From: Puccinia triticina
Taxonomy: Eukaryota > Basidiomycota > Pucciniomycetes > Pucciniales > Pucciniaceae
Direction: 5' to 3'
Assembly: GCF_026914185.1 (NCBI RefSeq)
Contig: NC_070567.1
Location: forward strand, 3,994,001-4,058,000
Length of the DNA: 64,000 nucleotides
The notes under the pieces were generated by a model. That model did no database searches. It was not told where the DNA came from and worked only from the letters and a program-made list of their open reading frames with translations. The position numbers were made by a program, and so were the translations under genes. Each line of letters starts with the position of its first letter. Position 1 is the first letter of the stretch. Positions 32,159-43,796 of this stretch are shown piece by piece.

Positions 32159-32616
32159 TTTTTTGAATTGAAGCAAAAGGAAATACTTGAAGTTCTTGAA
32201 TCAAACCCCAGCACAAGCTAGTTTTTTATTCACCCATCTTTCTCAATGTTTTAAGAGCAAGCAGAATATAAAAGAGAAAAACAAAGTTTTCATTCCCTTT
32301 TGACATTGTGAGAGCGCGCAAATTGCAAGCAAGACAAGTGCAGTTTTAAGTAAAAAATGAAAAAAATCATTTGAGATACTTATTTCTTTTTATATTTGGC
32401 ATTGCTGGATCAAGAAGAATAAAATTGGATATTTTGAGGATGGCAATGGACAGTACGGTAGGGGGATTTGGGGATGGGGTTCACATGGGAATATGGAGCC
32501 CGGATAGTGACCTGTGGTGGAGAAAGAGAATCTGCGCGGGCCCTATATCATTTTTTGGGCCCCTATTTGAGCCAAATGGGGTCCCAAAAACTGGGATCGC
32601 GGTGGAGATGCTCTTA

Positions 32617-33307
32617 GTGGGACACCCACACCTGCACCCGCAGAGTGGGTTAGAGCGGGTACCCACCCGGGTATTGGTGGGTACCTGCCCCTTGGAGAAT
32701 CTGCCATTGGACCCAGGGCAGGTACCCGGAACCCGTTGGCGGGTACCACCCGCACCCACAGGAGGGTGCCTGTTTTTTGGGTGAAACGGGTGCAGCACCC
32801 GGGTCTTAGAGGCTGGGGTAGCCAAGGTGGTAAAATTAGTCAATAGTGAGTTTTTGCATCTTATGCATGTATCCAAACATTGTATTTACATGCTGCGGCT
32901 ACGCCTGTACCTAGTCTAGCTCAGCTCACGCGGTACCAAATCCCCTCTTTCCTCACCAACAGTGGATTTGATAACAAGCAAGGCTGACCCTACCGTGACA
33001 CATTTCTTGTATTCAAATCTGCATTCAATTTCCCGAGTGTTTTATAGGTTAAAAGCCGGTTCTGCTGATTGAAGGTATTCACGTCCATTTTTTTGGGAGA
33101 CCATCTATTAATTATGGTTGTTCAAGGAGGGAAACTTAAACTTAAAAGAAATCAAGGATAAAGAATTCAAAGAAACAGAAGAGAAACAGAAAATAGAAAG
33201 GAGAAAAGAAGAAGAAGAAAGAAAAGATCCGACAAATTGAAGAACAATGAAAAGAATCATACCAGAACCTTGAAACCCCTCATCAATCCACCTCCCTCAA
33301 TATACAG
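32617..33307. other. Spacer before copia-1, no gene
   Basis: The stretch 32640-32820 is rich in GGGTACC/CACCCGC words also seen at 25930-26110. The rest is A-rich near 33120-33250. It could include the leader of the following copia element, but no LTR or primer site could be identified. Confidence 0.4.
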
Positions 33308-36300
33308 ATGGCAGCTGCTCCCTCTGCGGAAGATTTCTTCCACCTCAAATCAGAAATCAACCGCCTGGAGAGTATTATTGCCGCCAACCCCATAGCTCCA
33401 CATCATATTTCACCAGCGCCAATCAATAGCGGAAACACAATCATTGTCAGCTTCCACAAGAAACCACTGGAGCTGCACCACATGCACAACCAAAAGAAGA
33501 CCGAACTCGAGAAGGGCAAGGCCAACTTCAAGGCATGGGACCAAGAAATCAACCGCACGCTCAAATACATATTTGAATGCGCCAAAGTTTTCACGCTTCT
33601 TGAAGCCAACTTAAAGTGATCTGCCAAAGACCAAGCAGCAATTGCGTGTTTGTTACAATCAACAATTGAGACCTCTCTCTTCGACATTGTGGATGGAATT
33701 AACTCCAACAATCCACACTCCTGAAAGAACAGTGTTACTGATTGGACAGACAACAAAAACTGGCCATAATCAAACAGTTTGCCGAGCTGATCAGCAACCA
33801 ATCGCCAGTGTCAAACCTGACACTCGCAAAATGGAGCAAGGTGTGGGCTGAGATCACCCAACTCAAGCTAACACTTGAAGAGGTTGGCGTGTTACTACTC
33901 CAATACAGTTTTGCGGCTCCTAACGGCGTCGACGTGATGATGTTTGAATTCAAAGTGAGCCAGAAACTCAAAGGCTCAGACAAGACAACAGTAAGTGATG
34001 TCATCATAGTCATTCAAGCGGCGTCGGGGAAATCTCAAGGGAAAGCCATAGTAACCCCCAAGGATTCTTACGTCCCAATGGATGTCAATGCAATTCAAGC
34101 GCTGAGATCGACTGCAAGCCGATACGCACCTCCACACTGCCGACAACTTCCGCCCAACAGATCACCCCAGCAAGCGTCGTCTATGCCGGTGCATCACCTC
34201 CGCAAAAGACCTCCTGTAAGCAGGACAGACACTGGCACAACAACTGTAGAATCTTCTGGGATGACGTGAACACTGGAATCATTGGCCGGACCCACGTCAA
34301 TCAAGCATCCTTGTCAAACTCAGCTCCACCAGATCAACCAATGAGCCAACACAACTGTCTCTGACAACTTGATGTGCCAGAAGTCAGCGACGGGAAGATT
34401 TTGCTTGACTCGGGAGCTTCTACTCATGTGAGTGGTTCACTCAGTCTCTACACCTCAACCAAAGAACTCAAGCGGCCAAAGAAAATACTCCTAGTAGTGG
34501 CTGACTGTTCCGTTTATTTCAGGCTCAAGGGAACAATCACAATCCCAACAAAGCAAGGGAGTGTGACGGTTAGCAATGTGTTCTAATGCCCAGGCGTTGA
34601 CGGAATAATCCTCTTGGTCCGTTGACTGACTAGTGTTGGGTGGCAACTCAAGTTTCAAGGACAAGAGGCAACATTGACTAGCCCCAATCAATTAGTTTTT
34701 AAAATGTTGTACAGAAATTTTTGCTGGTATCTAAGCAATCTACATAACTCTCTGAACTTGAATAAAATCACACAAAAGCCATCCTTTGACCCTTTATTGT
34801 GGCACCACCGCCTAGGACACCTCTCCAAAGAGGTTGTACAAAAATACTTGAGACAGCACTATCCTGATGAGATCAAAGGGAAATTGTGGCAGTCCTTTTT
34901 CTGCATGCAATGTGCAAAGTCAAAAAGCGTGGATAAGAAGTGACCCGCAGGAAACTCTTTGATACCTTGAGATGGGCCCCTTGACCTACTTGTATTGGAT
35001 GTGGCTGGACCGTTTTTGTATGATATGTCTGGAAAACAATTCATCCTTACGCTCAGGGATCATGCAACTACCTACATCTGGTGCAATGAAATGACAGAGC
35101 AAAGAAAAGTACCACGAAATATCATGTCCTGGCTAAATCAAATGAAAACCACCCTATGCAGATATCCGAAGAAAATCCGCTGCAACAATGCACCAAAATA
35201 CAGTCTCATTGAAAAAGTTGCTAGTACCAATAGGAGTATCCCTAGCCCCAGTCCCACCGTACAGCCCAGAGCAAAATGGCGAGGCAGAGAGGGTCAACCA
35301 AACTCTAGGCAACATGGCCCAAACAATGCTCCACAATTCAAAGATGGCCCAGCCCTATTGGAGCTATGCCTATTGCATGGCGGCACATATACACAATCAA
35401 ATTCCCAACAAGAAGATCAACACGTGCCCCCTTACCAAGCTGTACAACATTGAGGTTGACCCAAACATCTTATATCTGTTTGGGGCTGAAGCAATTGTCC
35501 ATGTACCCAAGGAGAAGCAAGATAAGCTGTCAGAAAGGGCAATTTCATGAAAACTCATTGGATATCCGGCAGCAGGAGCAGGCTGGCTAGTACACTCTAA
35601 TAAAAATGGTAGAGTCCTACATTTGACATTGGTTATCTTCCCCAAGTTTCAAAACCTACCAGTAAAGAAGAAAGAACCAAAGAAAAACAACCTTGACTTC
35701 ATCTTGAACCAGATTGTGCTGAAGCTTGGCAAAGAAACTACAGATCAGATTGCGAAGGCAGAAAAGAAGGCAATAGCTAACCCCCCATTTCGCGACAATT
35801 GACAAATTCCCCTGAACATCAAGTCAGCACTCCAAGAAGTGGCGTGGCTGATGGCAGCGAACTACGAGATAGATAAATTTATCAAACTCGATGTGTGGAC
35901 TCCGGTGGATCCATTTCCAGAAGCCAAAGAACTGGGATTTCTCTGGGTTTTTGCAATAAAGGACAGGATTTTGCCAGGAGACCCAGAATTTTTTTGCGTG
36001 AGGTACATCACAAAAGGTTTCAATCAGGTTATGGGGCAAGACTGCAAAGAGACGTACACCCCAACTGCCTCACTGGTCACACTTCATCTGTTGATATCTT
36101 TAGCTATCAAATATCATTATACCATTGCAAAGTTTGATGTAAGCTCAGCTTACCTCTATAGTCCAATAGAAGAGGAAGTATATGTTCAACCTCCAACAGA
36201 AATCAGACCAGAGCTAAAAGGAAAAATTGTGAAGCTGAATAAGGCAATGTAAGGCACAAAGCAAGCTGCATGTTGCTGGTGGAAGTTTTTCAAGTCAAAA

Positions 36301-36834
36301 ATGGAAGGCATAGGTTTCATTGCGTCGGAGCTAGAACAGTCACTCTACATTTACAGGTGAGGAACAGGTTTCATCATCATCTGGTTGCATGTTGATGATG
36401 GATTTGCGGTAGCGTTGAGTGAAGATCTGATGGGCAAATTGAGAACGGCAATGGAGAAGGACATGAAGATCAAGTGGTCGGAAAAGGTGGCAAAGCTAGT
36501 GGGGATCAACATCAAGCTGAAGGCGGAAATTGTGGAACTTGACCAGGAAAAGCTACCAAACCAGATAGTAAACGACTACACCAGAACAATATTCACCCAA
36601 AGGAGTACCCTTCCAGACAATACATTGGAGATTCACTCTGGCGAGCCGGTTGATCAAACAAAATATAGCTCTATCCTAGTTTCCCTGATGTACCTTGCCT
36701 CTAGTACAAGACCCAACATCTTGTATGGAGTAAATTTGCTAGCGCGGTACAGTGAAAATCATTTGCAGCAACACTGGAAAGCGTTGGAATTTCTTGTCAG
36801 CTACCTTAAAACAACGATGCAACTATTATGCTAA
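33308..36834 (+). pseudogene. Ty1-copia gag-pol, degenerate and 3'-truncated (copia-1)
   Basis: Gag starts at ATG 33308. Later blocks are spread over all three frames. A Cys/His stretch near 34220 (CKQDRHWHNNC) may be the zinc finger. The protease has LLDSGASTHVSG (34395). The GAG-pre-integrase block is WHHRLGHLSKE, and the integrase starts LVLDVAGPF. Its second catalytic Asp is Asn (RCNNAPKY) while the Glu region survives (SPEQNGEAERVNQ). The reverse transcriptase runs from about 35840 (LGFLWVFAIKD, AKFDVSSAYLYSP) with active site LHVDDGF. Sequence ends abruptly at the start of the RNase H region next to an AGCG-rich repeat. The order PR-INT-RT defines copia. Many stops and frameshifts are present and no flanking LTRs were found. 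Confidence 0.85.
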
Positions 36835-36841
36835 AAGTAAT

Positions 36842-37140
36842 TAGAGGCGCTAAAAATATAGCGTAGTGCTGGCTGCTAATAATCTGGGCAGTTAGCGATA
36901 GCGGTAGTGGTCCAGCGCTACATATAGCGCGTAGCGTAGCGACACCTTGCTACACCATTTCCCTCCTCCGTGGAGTTTAGCTTTTTGAAGGCGCTAACAC
37001 TAAAAATAGCTGTATTTTAGCGCCAAAGCCGCTACACCCGCTAAAACATTGCTACATGCCAGTTTAGCGGGATGAACACTAAATATTCAAATTAGCGCAA
37101 ATTAGCGCAGTGATTAGCGCATCAATAATGGGGCTAATGC
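36842..37140. repeat. TAGCG-rich repeat patch truncating copia-1
   Basis: This stretch is dominated by GCTA/TAGCG words in both orientations, as in the MITE at 58206. It starts right where copia-1 stops making sense. The ends and duplication are not clear. Confidence 0.5.
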
Positions 37141-38574
37141 ACATCCTGCTAAATCTTTAACCCAGCCCAAACATTAGGGCATCAATAGCTTATAGATTCT
37201 GGAGCTGGAGGTCTAGTTTTTTCCCAGATTAGATAATTAACACCAATTATTAAATAATCACCGCTAATCCAAGTATATTAAAGTCTCAGATTTGTAGAAA
37301 AAAAATTCAAGGGTTTCCCCTACAATAAGCTAAAATACAAAAAAAAAATCAGAGGTTTTCCCTCATACAAAAAAGGCTGACAAAAGGCCGAGGTTTTGCA
37401 CCAAACCAGACTAATAACAACAACAGAGTCTGCAAAACAAAACCAAAAAGCGCCCGCACCCAGCCACCTAGCGCAGCAAGCTGACACACCGGCCCAATGC
37501 CCATCCCTGTCTAGCAGGGTTAAAAAGCATTGGGAGGAAGACCCCCAGCCCTAAAGCACAAGGGGGGCCCACAAATATCCCCCGCCAGACTGCGCAAATG
37601 CAACAGCAGACGGGGGTGAGACGCCCCTGGCTGGAATTACAGCTCGTGGGTCGCCTGAGGAAAATCACACCGAGCCCAACTCTCCTTTTATAATCCCTCC
37701 TCCTCGCCCGTTACTCCCAAAACACACACAACAACAATGCAGACCTCAAGCCACAACCATACACCACTAAAACTCTCGCCACGGGCGTCCTCCGAAGACC
37801 GTCGCCCAACCAACCAACAAAAATCCACATCTTGCAACCACGGCTCCACCCACTCGAACACTCCCTCCCCATTGACATACGTGCAACCCAATCAATACTG
37901 TCCAACCCTTTGCTCATTTCCCCCGAGCCGGCCAGACCCTTCCAGCCTCACCTTGGCCCTGGCAGCAAGCCCTCAAGACCACCTCCCTCCAGCAAGTTTA
38001 CAGCCCAATCAAGGCAATATTTTTTTTTGCACCATGCTCATTCGCTGTGGCCCCTGCGCCACCTACGCCCCCCCCACACCACCAAGCTTATACAGCCTCT
38101 CTGGAGGTGTTGCGGGGGCAACACTCTTGTAGAGAGGCTTGTGTGTAAACTTGGGTTGCGGGGCTGACAGGATTTGCCAATTACCCTGATTACCCCTTTA
38201 AAATAGACATAAAAAAATTAACGCACCCAGTTCGCAATTCCAATAGATGGATTCCATCTTTGCGCTGATGCGCATCTTGTGAGATATGTAGCTTTTCCAG
38301 AAGTTGTAAACTTGATTTTCTGGTGACAAAAGAAAACATCTTTGATTTGCTCTTTTTTTACAATGGAATGCCTGATTGCACTTTGTGCCATCGGACTGTT
38401 GAGCCTATTAAACCCATAGCTCCTTTCACCTGAGGGCCAATGCGCCTCTGTAAGTCTTGACTGGCAGTCGGTAAGCTCCTTGGCGGATTTTCTGATCACA
38501 CTTGTTTAGTCGGAACTCTAATAAACAGACCAAAAAACAAGCCAATAGAACAAGTTGAACGGACAGCCACAGAC
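37141..38574. other. No gene recognised
   Basis: Frames on both strands at 37688-38167 are long but low-complexity (Ser/Pro/His-rich) and overlap each other. None has a domain, so I treat them as chance. The segment 38200-38520 might contain the promoter of the RecQ-like gene. Confidence 0.4.
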
Positions 38575-40111
38575 ATGCCGAGAGTGCCATTCAAAGTGCC
38601 AACAAGGGCACCTTTGATTTCTTCTTTGAGTTCTCAATCAAAATCTCCCTCAAGATCTTCGAGTGCCACTCCAATGTCTCCCAAAAGTCTAGCTAAGAAA
38701 TTCTTCAAGAGTCAAGCCGTCCGAGACAGCAGGATCAAGTTAATACAAAAAATACTTGATATGGGTGAAGATTCTCTCCAGGACTACATTATCAAAGATT
38801 CCGAATCCTTTTTTGGTCAAACACCAACAGCTTTACAGGTTGACGCCGTTGTAAATCTTGTAAAAAAAAGAATTACATTTGTTTTATTGGGCACCGGTTC
38901 CAGGAAGACTTGGATCGCCAAAATGTATCAACACTTGTTTGCCCCCTCAACACGGAAGGCAACTATACTGGTGTTGAATCCACTTGATTCCCTTGGATAG
39001 AATCAAGTATGTGAATATTTTACTTCAATTTATTAAATATATTTAAATATTTACATTTTTATACATGTAGGTGGCAGAGGAAGAAAAGGATGGAATGACT
39101 GAAATCAGTCTGACAAAGATGACATTTACAAGGAAGGTGGCCAACAAGATAATCAAAGGGGATTACAGCTTTGTGTACTTGTTAAGCATTGCATTTCACG
39201 ATTGACTGCATGAATATCACACCAAGTCTGACCATACCTGTTGTTTGTAGAGTCCTGAAGTTTTCCTCAATAATGGGCCATTTCAATATGTCTTCTACAA
39301 GAAGCAGTTTCAAGATCGGCTGGCGTTGGTTGTGGTAGATGAAGCCCATATGATATATCTCTGGGGCCTTGTTGCTAAGGGCAAGTCAAAAAGAAGCTTG
39401 TCCCACGCACAAACACAGGACCGTGGAATTTTCAGGCCTTCGTACGTAAATTTAGGAGCTTGACTAATGGCAACCTATGGAGTTCCGGCGCTCCTACAAT
39501 CAGCTACATGTTGGCCAATTGCAATCAAAAGCATTATGAAGAGTTTGAAGATCACTAACGACAATATTGACTTTGTCCAAGGAGAATTGACGCGCCCCAA
39601 AATTTGAATCATCTGAATGCCCATGAAGTCGTCTTTAAAATCAGCAAATGATCTGCTAAATGTTTTTGGAACAAAGGAAGAAGTCAGCAAGCAAAATATT
39701 CCACCTACTCTGATATACTCTGGCACCCAAAATGCAACCTTGAAGGTTATGAAGGTGGTGAACCAGGCTCAAGGAAATTCTGGATGTGAATACAACCCAA
39801 ACAGCCCCATCATTCGCTGATACCACGCTGCTAGCGGGGAAAAGGAGAAAAAGGAAGCTGTTGACCTCTTCAACGCCGAGGAGTTTCCTTGTATTTCCTG
39901 TACAATGGCACTTGGACTCGGTCAAAACTGGAAGTGTGTGCGTTGGGTTATCCACATGGGGCGAGGAGATCCGTCTACTATCAGTCAGATGATTGGTTGT
40001 GCTGGTCAAGATGGAAGAAACAGGCTTGCTATTCTATTTATGGAACACCATTGGAAGTTTGGGAAGAATCATGTTGAGGATTTTACCGGTGTGAGAAAGA
40101 AAGCTGGTTAA
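38575..40111 (+). pseudogene. RecQ-like DEAH helicase gene, decayed
   Basis: ATG 38575 opens a basic, Ser-rich leader and then motif I, VLLGTGSRKTW, where the usual second Gly of the Walker A is Arg. Exon 1 ends near 39006, a 64-bp intron (39007-39070) follows, and exon 2 continues VAEEEKDGMTEISLTKM. The next intron (ending at 39250) has lost its GT (TTAAGC). Exon 3 has SPEVFLNNGPFQYVF and motif II, VVVDEAHMIYLWG. Motif III is SATCWP, with Trp for Arg. Motif VI reads QMIGCAGQDGRN, with both finger Arg residues changed. TGA codons at about 39463, 39604, 39610 and 39820 replace Arg residues. RecQ helicases unwind DNA in repair and at telomeres; such copies are often multiplied in rust genomes. 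This one is dead. Confidence 0.8.
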
Positions 40112-40895
40112 CTGGTGAAGAATGTCCGCTGACCGCCTTCTTCAAGATTATTGATGTCCGGGCTGTGTGATTGTTGGTAACTTGGCTCCGCACTGCTACT
40201 TTCCGCTAGCCTTCAGCGCTCCTCTACCGAGCCTGATCTATAGCATAATAATCCGCAGGTGAATAAAGCTCCACACTTTGTAAGCGCAAGAATCCGCAGT
40301 AACTCTCTCCAATAAGAACAAGAACACAGATAATCTCCCAATAACTCTCGTACGTCCGTAGTTGTAAGTACAATGATGATTGAAATCTGTAATAATTGGT
40401 AGGATAAAGATAAAATCCCATGATGAAAAGAGAGCAGAAACCCTGAGCCACCCCCGTCCTTCCCTCCACGCATGTCACCGTTCCCACCCGATCCCGCACA
40501 CCTGAAACTTTCCCGCACTACTCCTCCAGATCTGCCTGCTATCCCGCTTGTCACTCTCCCAGACTCCGCTCCTCTCCGACGCTTGTCCTCCCACTGTCCT
40601 CTGTCTAGCCCCCGTCAGTCGTTCTCTCGCCACCGCCTCCACCCCGGTTCCACCCCCTCTGGCTGTCATGGCTCACCCGCTGTCGCGCCGCTGCTACCAG
40701 TCCACGTGTGTAGTCCCGCCGCAGTCCAGCCCTGTCTTTTCCGCTCCAATCCGAATACCAGATCCGAAATCCGCGATCCGCAATCCGCAATCCGTGCATT
40801 CCAATCCGCGCTTGACTTTCCGTAAGCTTTCCTAGTGTGCTTTCCTGACCTCATCCTCAGTGCTTATGTCACCGGAATGCACTCTGCCTGAGCGG
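40112..40895. other. Spacer between helicase pseudogene and gypsy-1
   Basis: A short micro-repeat of ATCCGCA/ATCCGAA words lies at 40755-40810. The flanking C-rich frames have no domains. Confidence 0.5.
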
Positions 40896-41935
40896 TGTAA
40901 GGCTCAAAAGGTGTCGTGAGACCCTTTTGCTTAATGGCGAAAGGTATGGATGAGGTGCAAGCTCTGCCTTTCTGTATATCAGAAAACAAGACCACCAAGG
41001 TAAGCTTGGCAATTTATTTTGTGATAGGATATGTTTGAAGATGAGATATATAAGAGGATTGTTGTTGATGTCCGAGGTTGACGGGGTTACTGATGTATGA
41101 GATAGGTGACGGTGACTTGATGTCTCAAGTGGGGCTTGAACCTAGGTCCTTGGCCTGGGGGTATATAAGTTCAGAAAGTGAGGAGTGATGAGGGTGAGAG
41201 GGAGCTAAGCTCAACCAGGAGTGGAACCGGGGACTGGTTACTGGTGAAAGGTGTGTGACTGAGTGGTGATATAAATTTCAAATAAAGTGTGAAAGTTATG
41301 TGAAACTGAGTGGTGATATGAGCGGATAACTGTGATATGGATAGAGGATAATATGAGTGGTGATAAGTGAGTAGGGAATATATACTGCCCAATGGCATGA
41401 GGAGGGAACAACTGGCAGGCAGAGGCCTCCTTATATAGACAATGATGAGGGAATTTAGCTCCAGGGGAACAGCTTTGAGCGAATTTGGCTGGTGAGAAAG
41501 TACAACTGAGGGAATTTAGCTAGACTATCTACAATGCGTCCCTTTGATATGCAAACAGGATCATATATATTCATACAAGGATTTTCCAAGATCAAAGATA
41601 TGCAAATGGGAAACAAACATATGCAAGGGGAAAATAGGAGGTGAGGACTGATAAAAGGAAGGAAGAAAATTAATTCATGTGCCGTATGCATTATGCCAAG
41701 TATGGTAGCCAAGAGTTGAGTCTGTGTGTGAACCCACTCGGACTGGTGCGTGAAAGGGGTGATTTGTGTATCTTCTGATCTGGTAGAGATATGAGAGTGG
41801 TTTCAGTGGGTGACTAGGGGTTATTTTGGTCCTAGATTCCATTTCTGATGTCCATTTGGCTGTATCTTGAGGCGTTTTGTGAGTACACATAAAAGTTTGA
41901 ATTTTTCTCCTACAAACACAGGAATAATGACCACA
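40896..41935 (-). repeat. gypsy-1 3' LTR, 1040 bp
   Basis: It is nearly identical to 51969-53009. By eye I find about five substitutions and one 1-bp indel. Ends are TG..CA on both strands. TATA-like words occur near 41161 and 41370, and GAGGCCTCCTTATATAGAC at 41425. Confidence 0.92.
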
Positions 41936-41949
41936 TCCTCCCCCAACTT
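41936..41949 (-). promoter_or_regulatory. gypsy-1 polypurine tract
   Basis: On the minus strand AAGTTGGGGGAGGA directly precedes the TGTGG start of the 3' LTR. This is the plus-strand DNA priming site and it fixes the element's orientation. Confidence 0.85.
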
Positions 41950-43796
41950 ATTGACTGTCCCCAGTCAATTATGACTGATAACTGTGTTTGTTTTGAGGTT
42001 GAGGCTTGATTTTTTTTGGGTTGAGGCGGAGGCTTGAACCGGCGCCCTGTTTGTTGGCTGAATTTATTTCTATGCTGAGGTTGGGGTCAAAACTGCGCGC
42101 TTGTGGTGTCTGATTTTGTTGGGTTTGGTGGGAATTGAACCCAGGTTATAGGTGGTTGGTTGTGGTTATGTCCCTTGGGGTTCAAACCATGGTCCTGTGG
42201 TGTCCAAACTGCTTGTAGCGGTTCCTGCACAGTCCGCAGTGCGCGCTGGTTGCCGCTGTGCTCGCTCACGCGCCTCGGGTGTCAAGTAGTCATCAGGGGT
42301 ACTTGGTTTGCGTGATTGGTCGCGCGGGCCTCGCCGCTGTGCCCGCAGTCGCGCTCTGCGCGCTCTGGTGACGTGTGCGTTTCTCCAATTCAGAGTACGA
42401 GTTCGTGACAGCCTCGTTAGGCCTGTGATATCTTTTCAGCTCGTTCGATCCCGACTTCAAGCAGCTTCTCCCTCATCCTTCTTCCCCACGTCTACAACCC
42501 ACTCCTTGTTCTGGCCGCGGTGGTGCTCAATCTTTAGGTAAGTTGTCTTCCGTTCGCTTTCTTCTCATTTCTTCTTTAATTAGAGCATCCTTTCCGAAGA
42601 TTCGCCATCACTAGTGCTTTCTAGTTTGTTTACAAGAGAGAACTAATTGCTTGTCCCCTTTTATTATTCACTTTACTTCTGCATTCGAAAGAAAGACCCG
42701 ACCGTATGCATATCGCATTTGAATGAACTCTGCTGGATGCCTTGTTATGTCTAACGGAATCGTTTCGAAATCAACTCCTATTCTCTCCTTGTCACGGGGG
42801 TCAATGGGGTCCCTGTGCAAGGAGAGTATTGTCCGCTTCAAAGCCGATCCTCAAGAGATAAAAGTGTTTCGTCTTCAGCTCTTCTGTTCCGTCTTCAGTC
42901 TGCACACCCAGGTTTCCCCTATTGATAGCTGTCTTCAGATCTTTATGCCTTCCACTCGCTGTTGTTCTCAACGTGTCTCTGCTGAGGCTCCCCCCTTCGT
43001 GGTAGATTTTGATTGTGGTTATGGCCTATGAGTTCTGTCCCACAATTCTGATCGTGATCTTTGCTTGTTCCCCAGCCGGCTCGTAATGCTTGTTCTTCTT
43101 CTCCGGCCGATTAAAGAACCTGATACTGAATTTCAAAGTAAAAGACCAAAAACTAAAGAGAACAAGAATGAGAAAACATGATAAAACAAAGATAATTGAG
43201 ATGACAAGAAAACAAACCCTGAGACAGATGGCTATCTGTAAAAAAACAACTGAGAATTGCATGTGTGACGAGATGTTGTGTGGAGCTGAGTTGTTGAGAT
43301 CAAGGATTAGTTGTGATAGCCGAAGGAAAGATAAACAAGAAGAAAGAGAACAAACCCTAAGGATGGAATAAGGACACAGTACAAATCTAAGAAAAGGATA
43401 GCGCAAAGATTGGAAGACAATGACTGATGAAAGATCAAGCGTGTTAGTTGATTGAGGAAAAGAAGAAATATAAAATAGGATTTAGGAAATGCGAGGCGCA
43501 TTTCTCACCAAGTGGGAAGCTATACAGGCGATCCTAGCGAAAGCTTCGCGGAGACTTGTCGACGAGGGGAACTTGAGAATGTCTTGATGTCTTGATCTTG
43601 GGTGAGGAGAGGCGCAGGGAGGATCGACAAATTTTGACGAGCTGAATCTTGAGTCAGATGAATAAAGTTGAGAAGTCAATGTGGAACGTGAGAGAGATCT
43701 CGAGGTGCAATACAGTACCGAGAATAGGTTTCAACTGATGAGATTGAGTTTGCGAGCAGCTGCGGATGTTGCAGCACAGGATGGTGAGCGCGAGTA
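41950..43796 (+). other. Upstream region of the antisense gene within gypsy-1
   Basis: This DNA lies between the 3' LTR and the first exon of the antisense gene. A strong donor (AG/GTAAGT at 42538) follows a pyrimidine-rich stretch and may end a 5' UTR exon. A 102-codon ORF from a true ATG (42723-43031) may or may not be a separate exon. The segment 43100-43480 is A-rich on the plus strand. No domain was recognised. Confidence 0.35.

Larger units (their letters stand above)
28290..32221 (+). pseudogene. Harbinger Myb/NAM-like accessory protein gene, split by two insertions
   Basis: Coding pieces are about 28290-28337, 28409-28692, 30594-31298 and 32168-32221, with a 71-bp intron at 28338-28408. 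A charged N-terminus (KKSQKKKQKQPSNEAEEDE) is followed by a SANT-like trihelix (KAWIATTKDSQIGTNQ, TFWD, VHKIYTKA). After the first insertion comes LKNQWAGLQKDISKF, VVQVENLNQSG and YNILVKRPKWH, and then the CPMGKKKAK motif of NAM-associated C-termini. This protein binds element ends with the transposase in PIF/Pong systems. The second insertion sits in codons that rejoin perfectly as HCFFELKQKEIL when one 9-bp duplication is removed. Stops (TGA at about 28567 and 28651, TAG at about 28630, a TGA near 30657) and a TAG before the last block show decay. Confidence 0.75.
27951..32613. mobile_element. PIF/Harbinger-type element, TTA duplication, filled with nested insertions
   Basis: The left end GAGCATCTCCACCGC and its inverse at the right end (32599-32613) form the TIR. 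TTA flanks both ends (27948-27950, 32614-32616). The TIR word and the TTA duplication fit PIF/Harbinger. The interior encodes the Myb/NAM-like accessory protein of that superfamily but no DDE transposase. Two foldback elements (28693-30593 and 31299-32158) account for about 2.76 kb, so the original element was near 1.9 kb. Confidence 0.8.

Noticed and set aside
37688..38167. Overlapping Ser/Pro-rich ORFs on both strands as a gene
   Set aside because: Low complexity, mutually antisense, no domains or splice logic.
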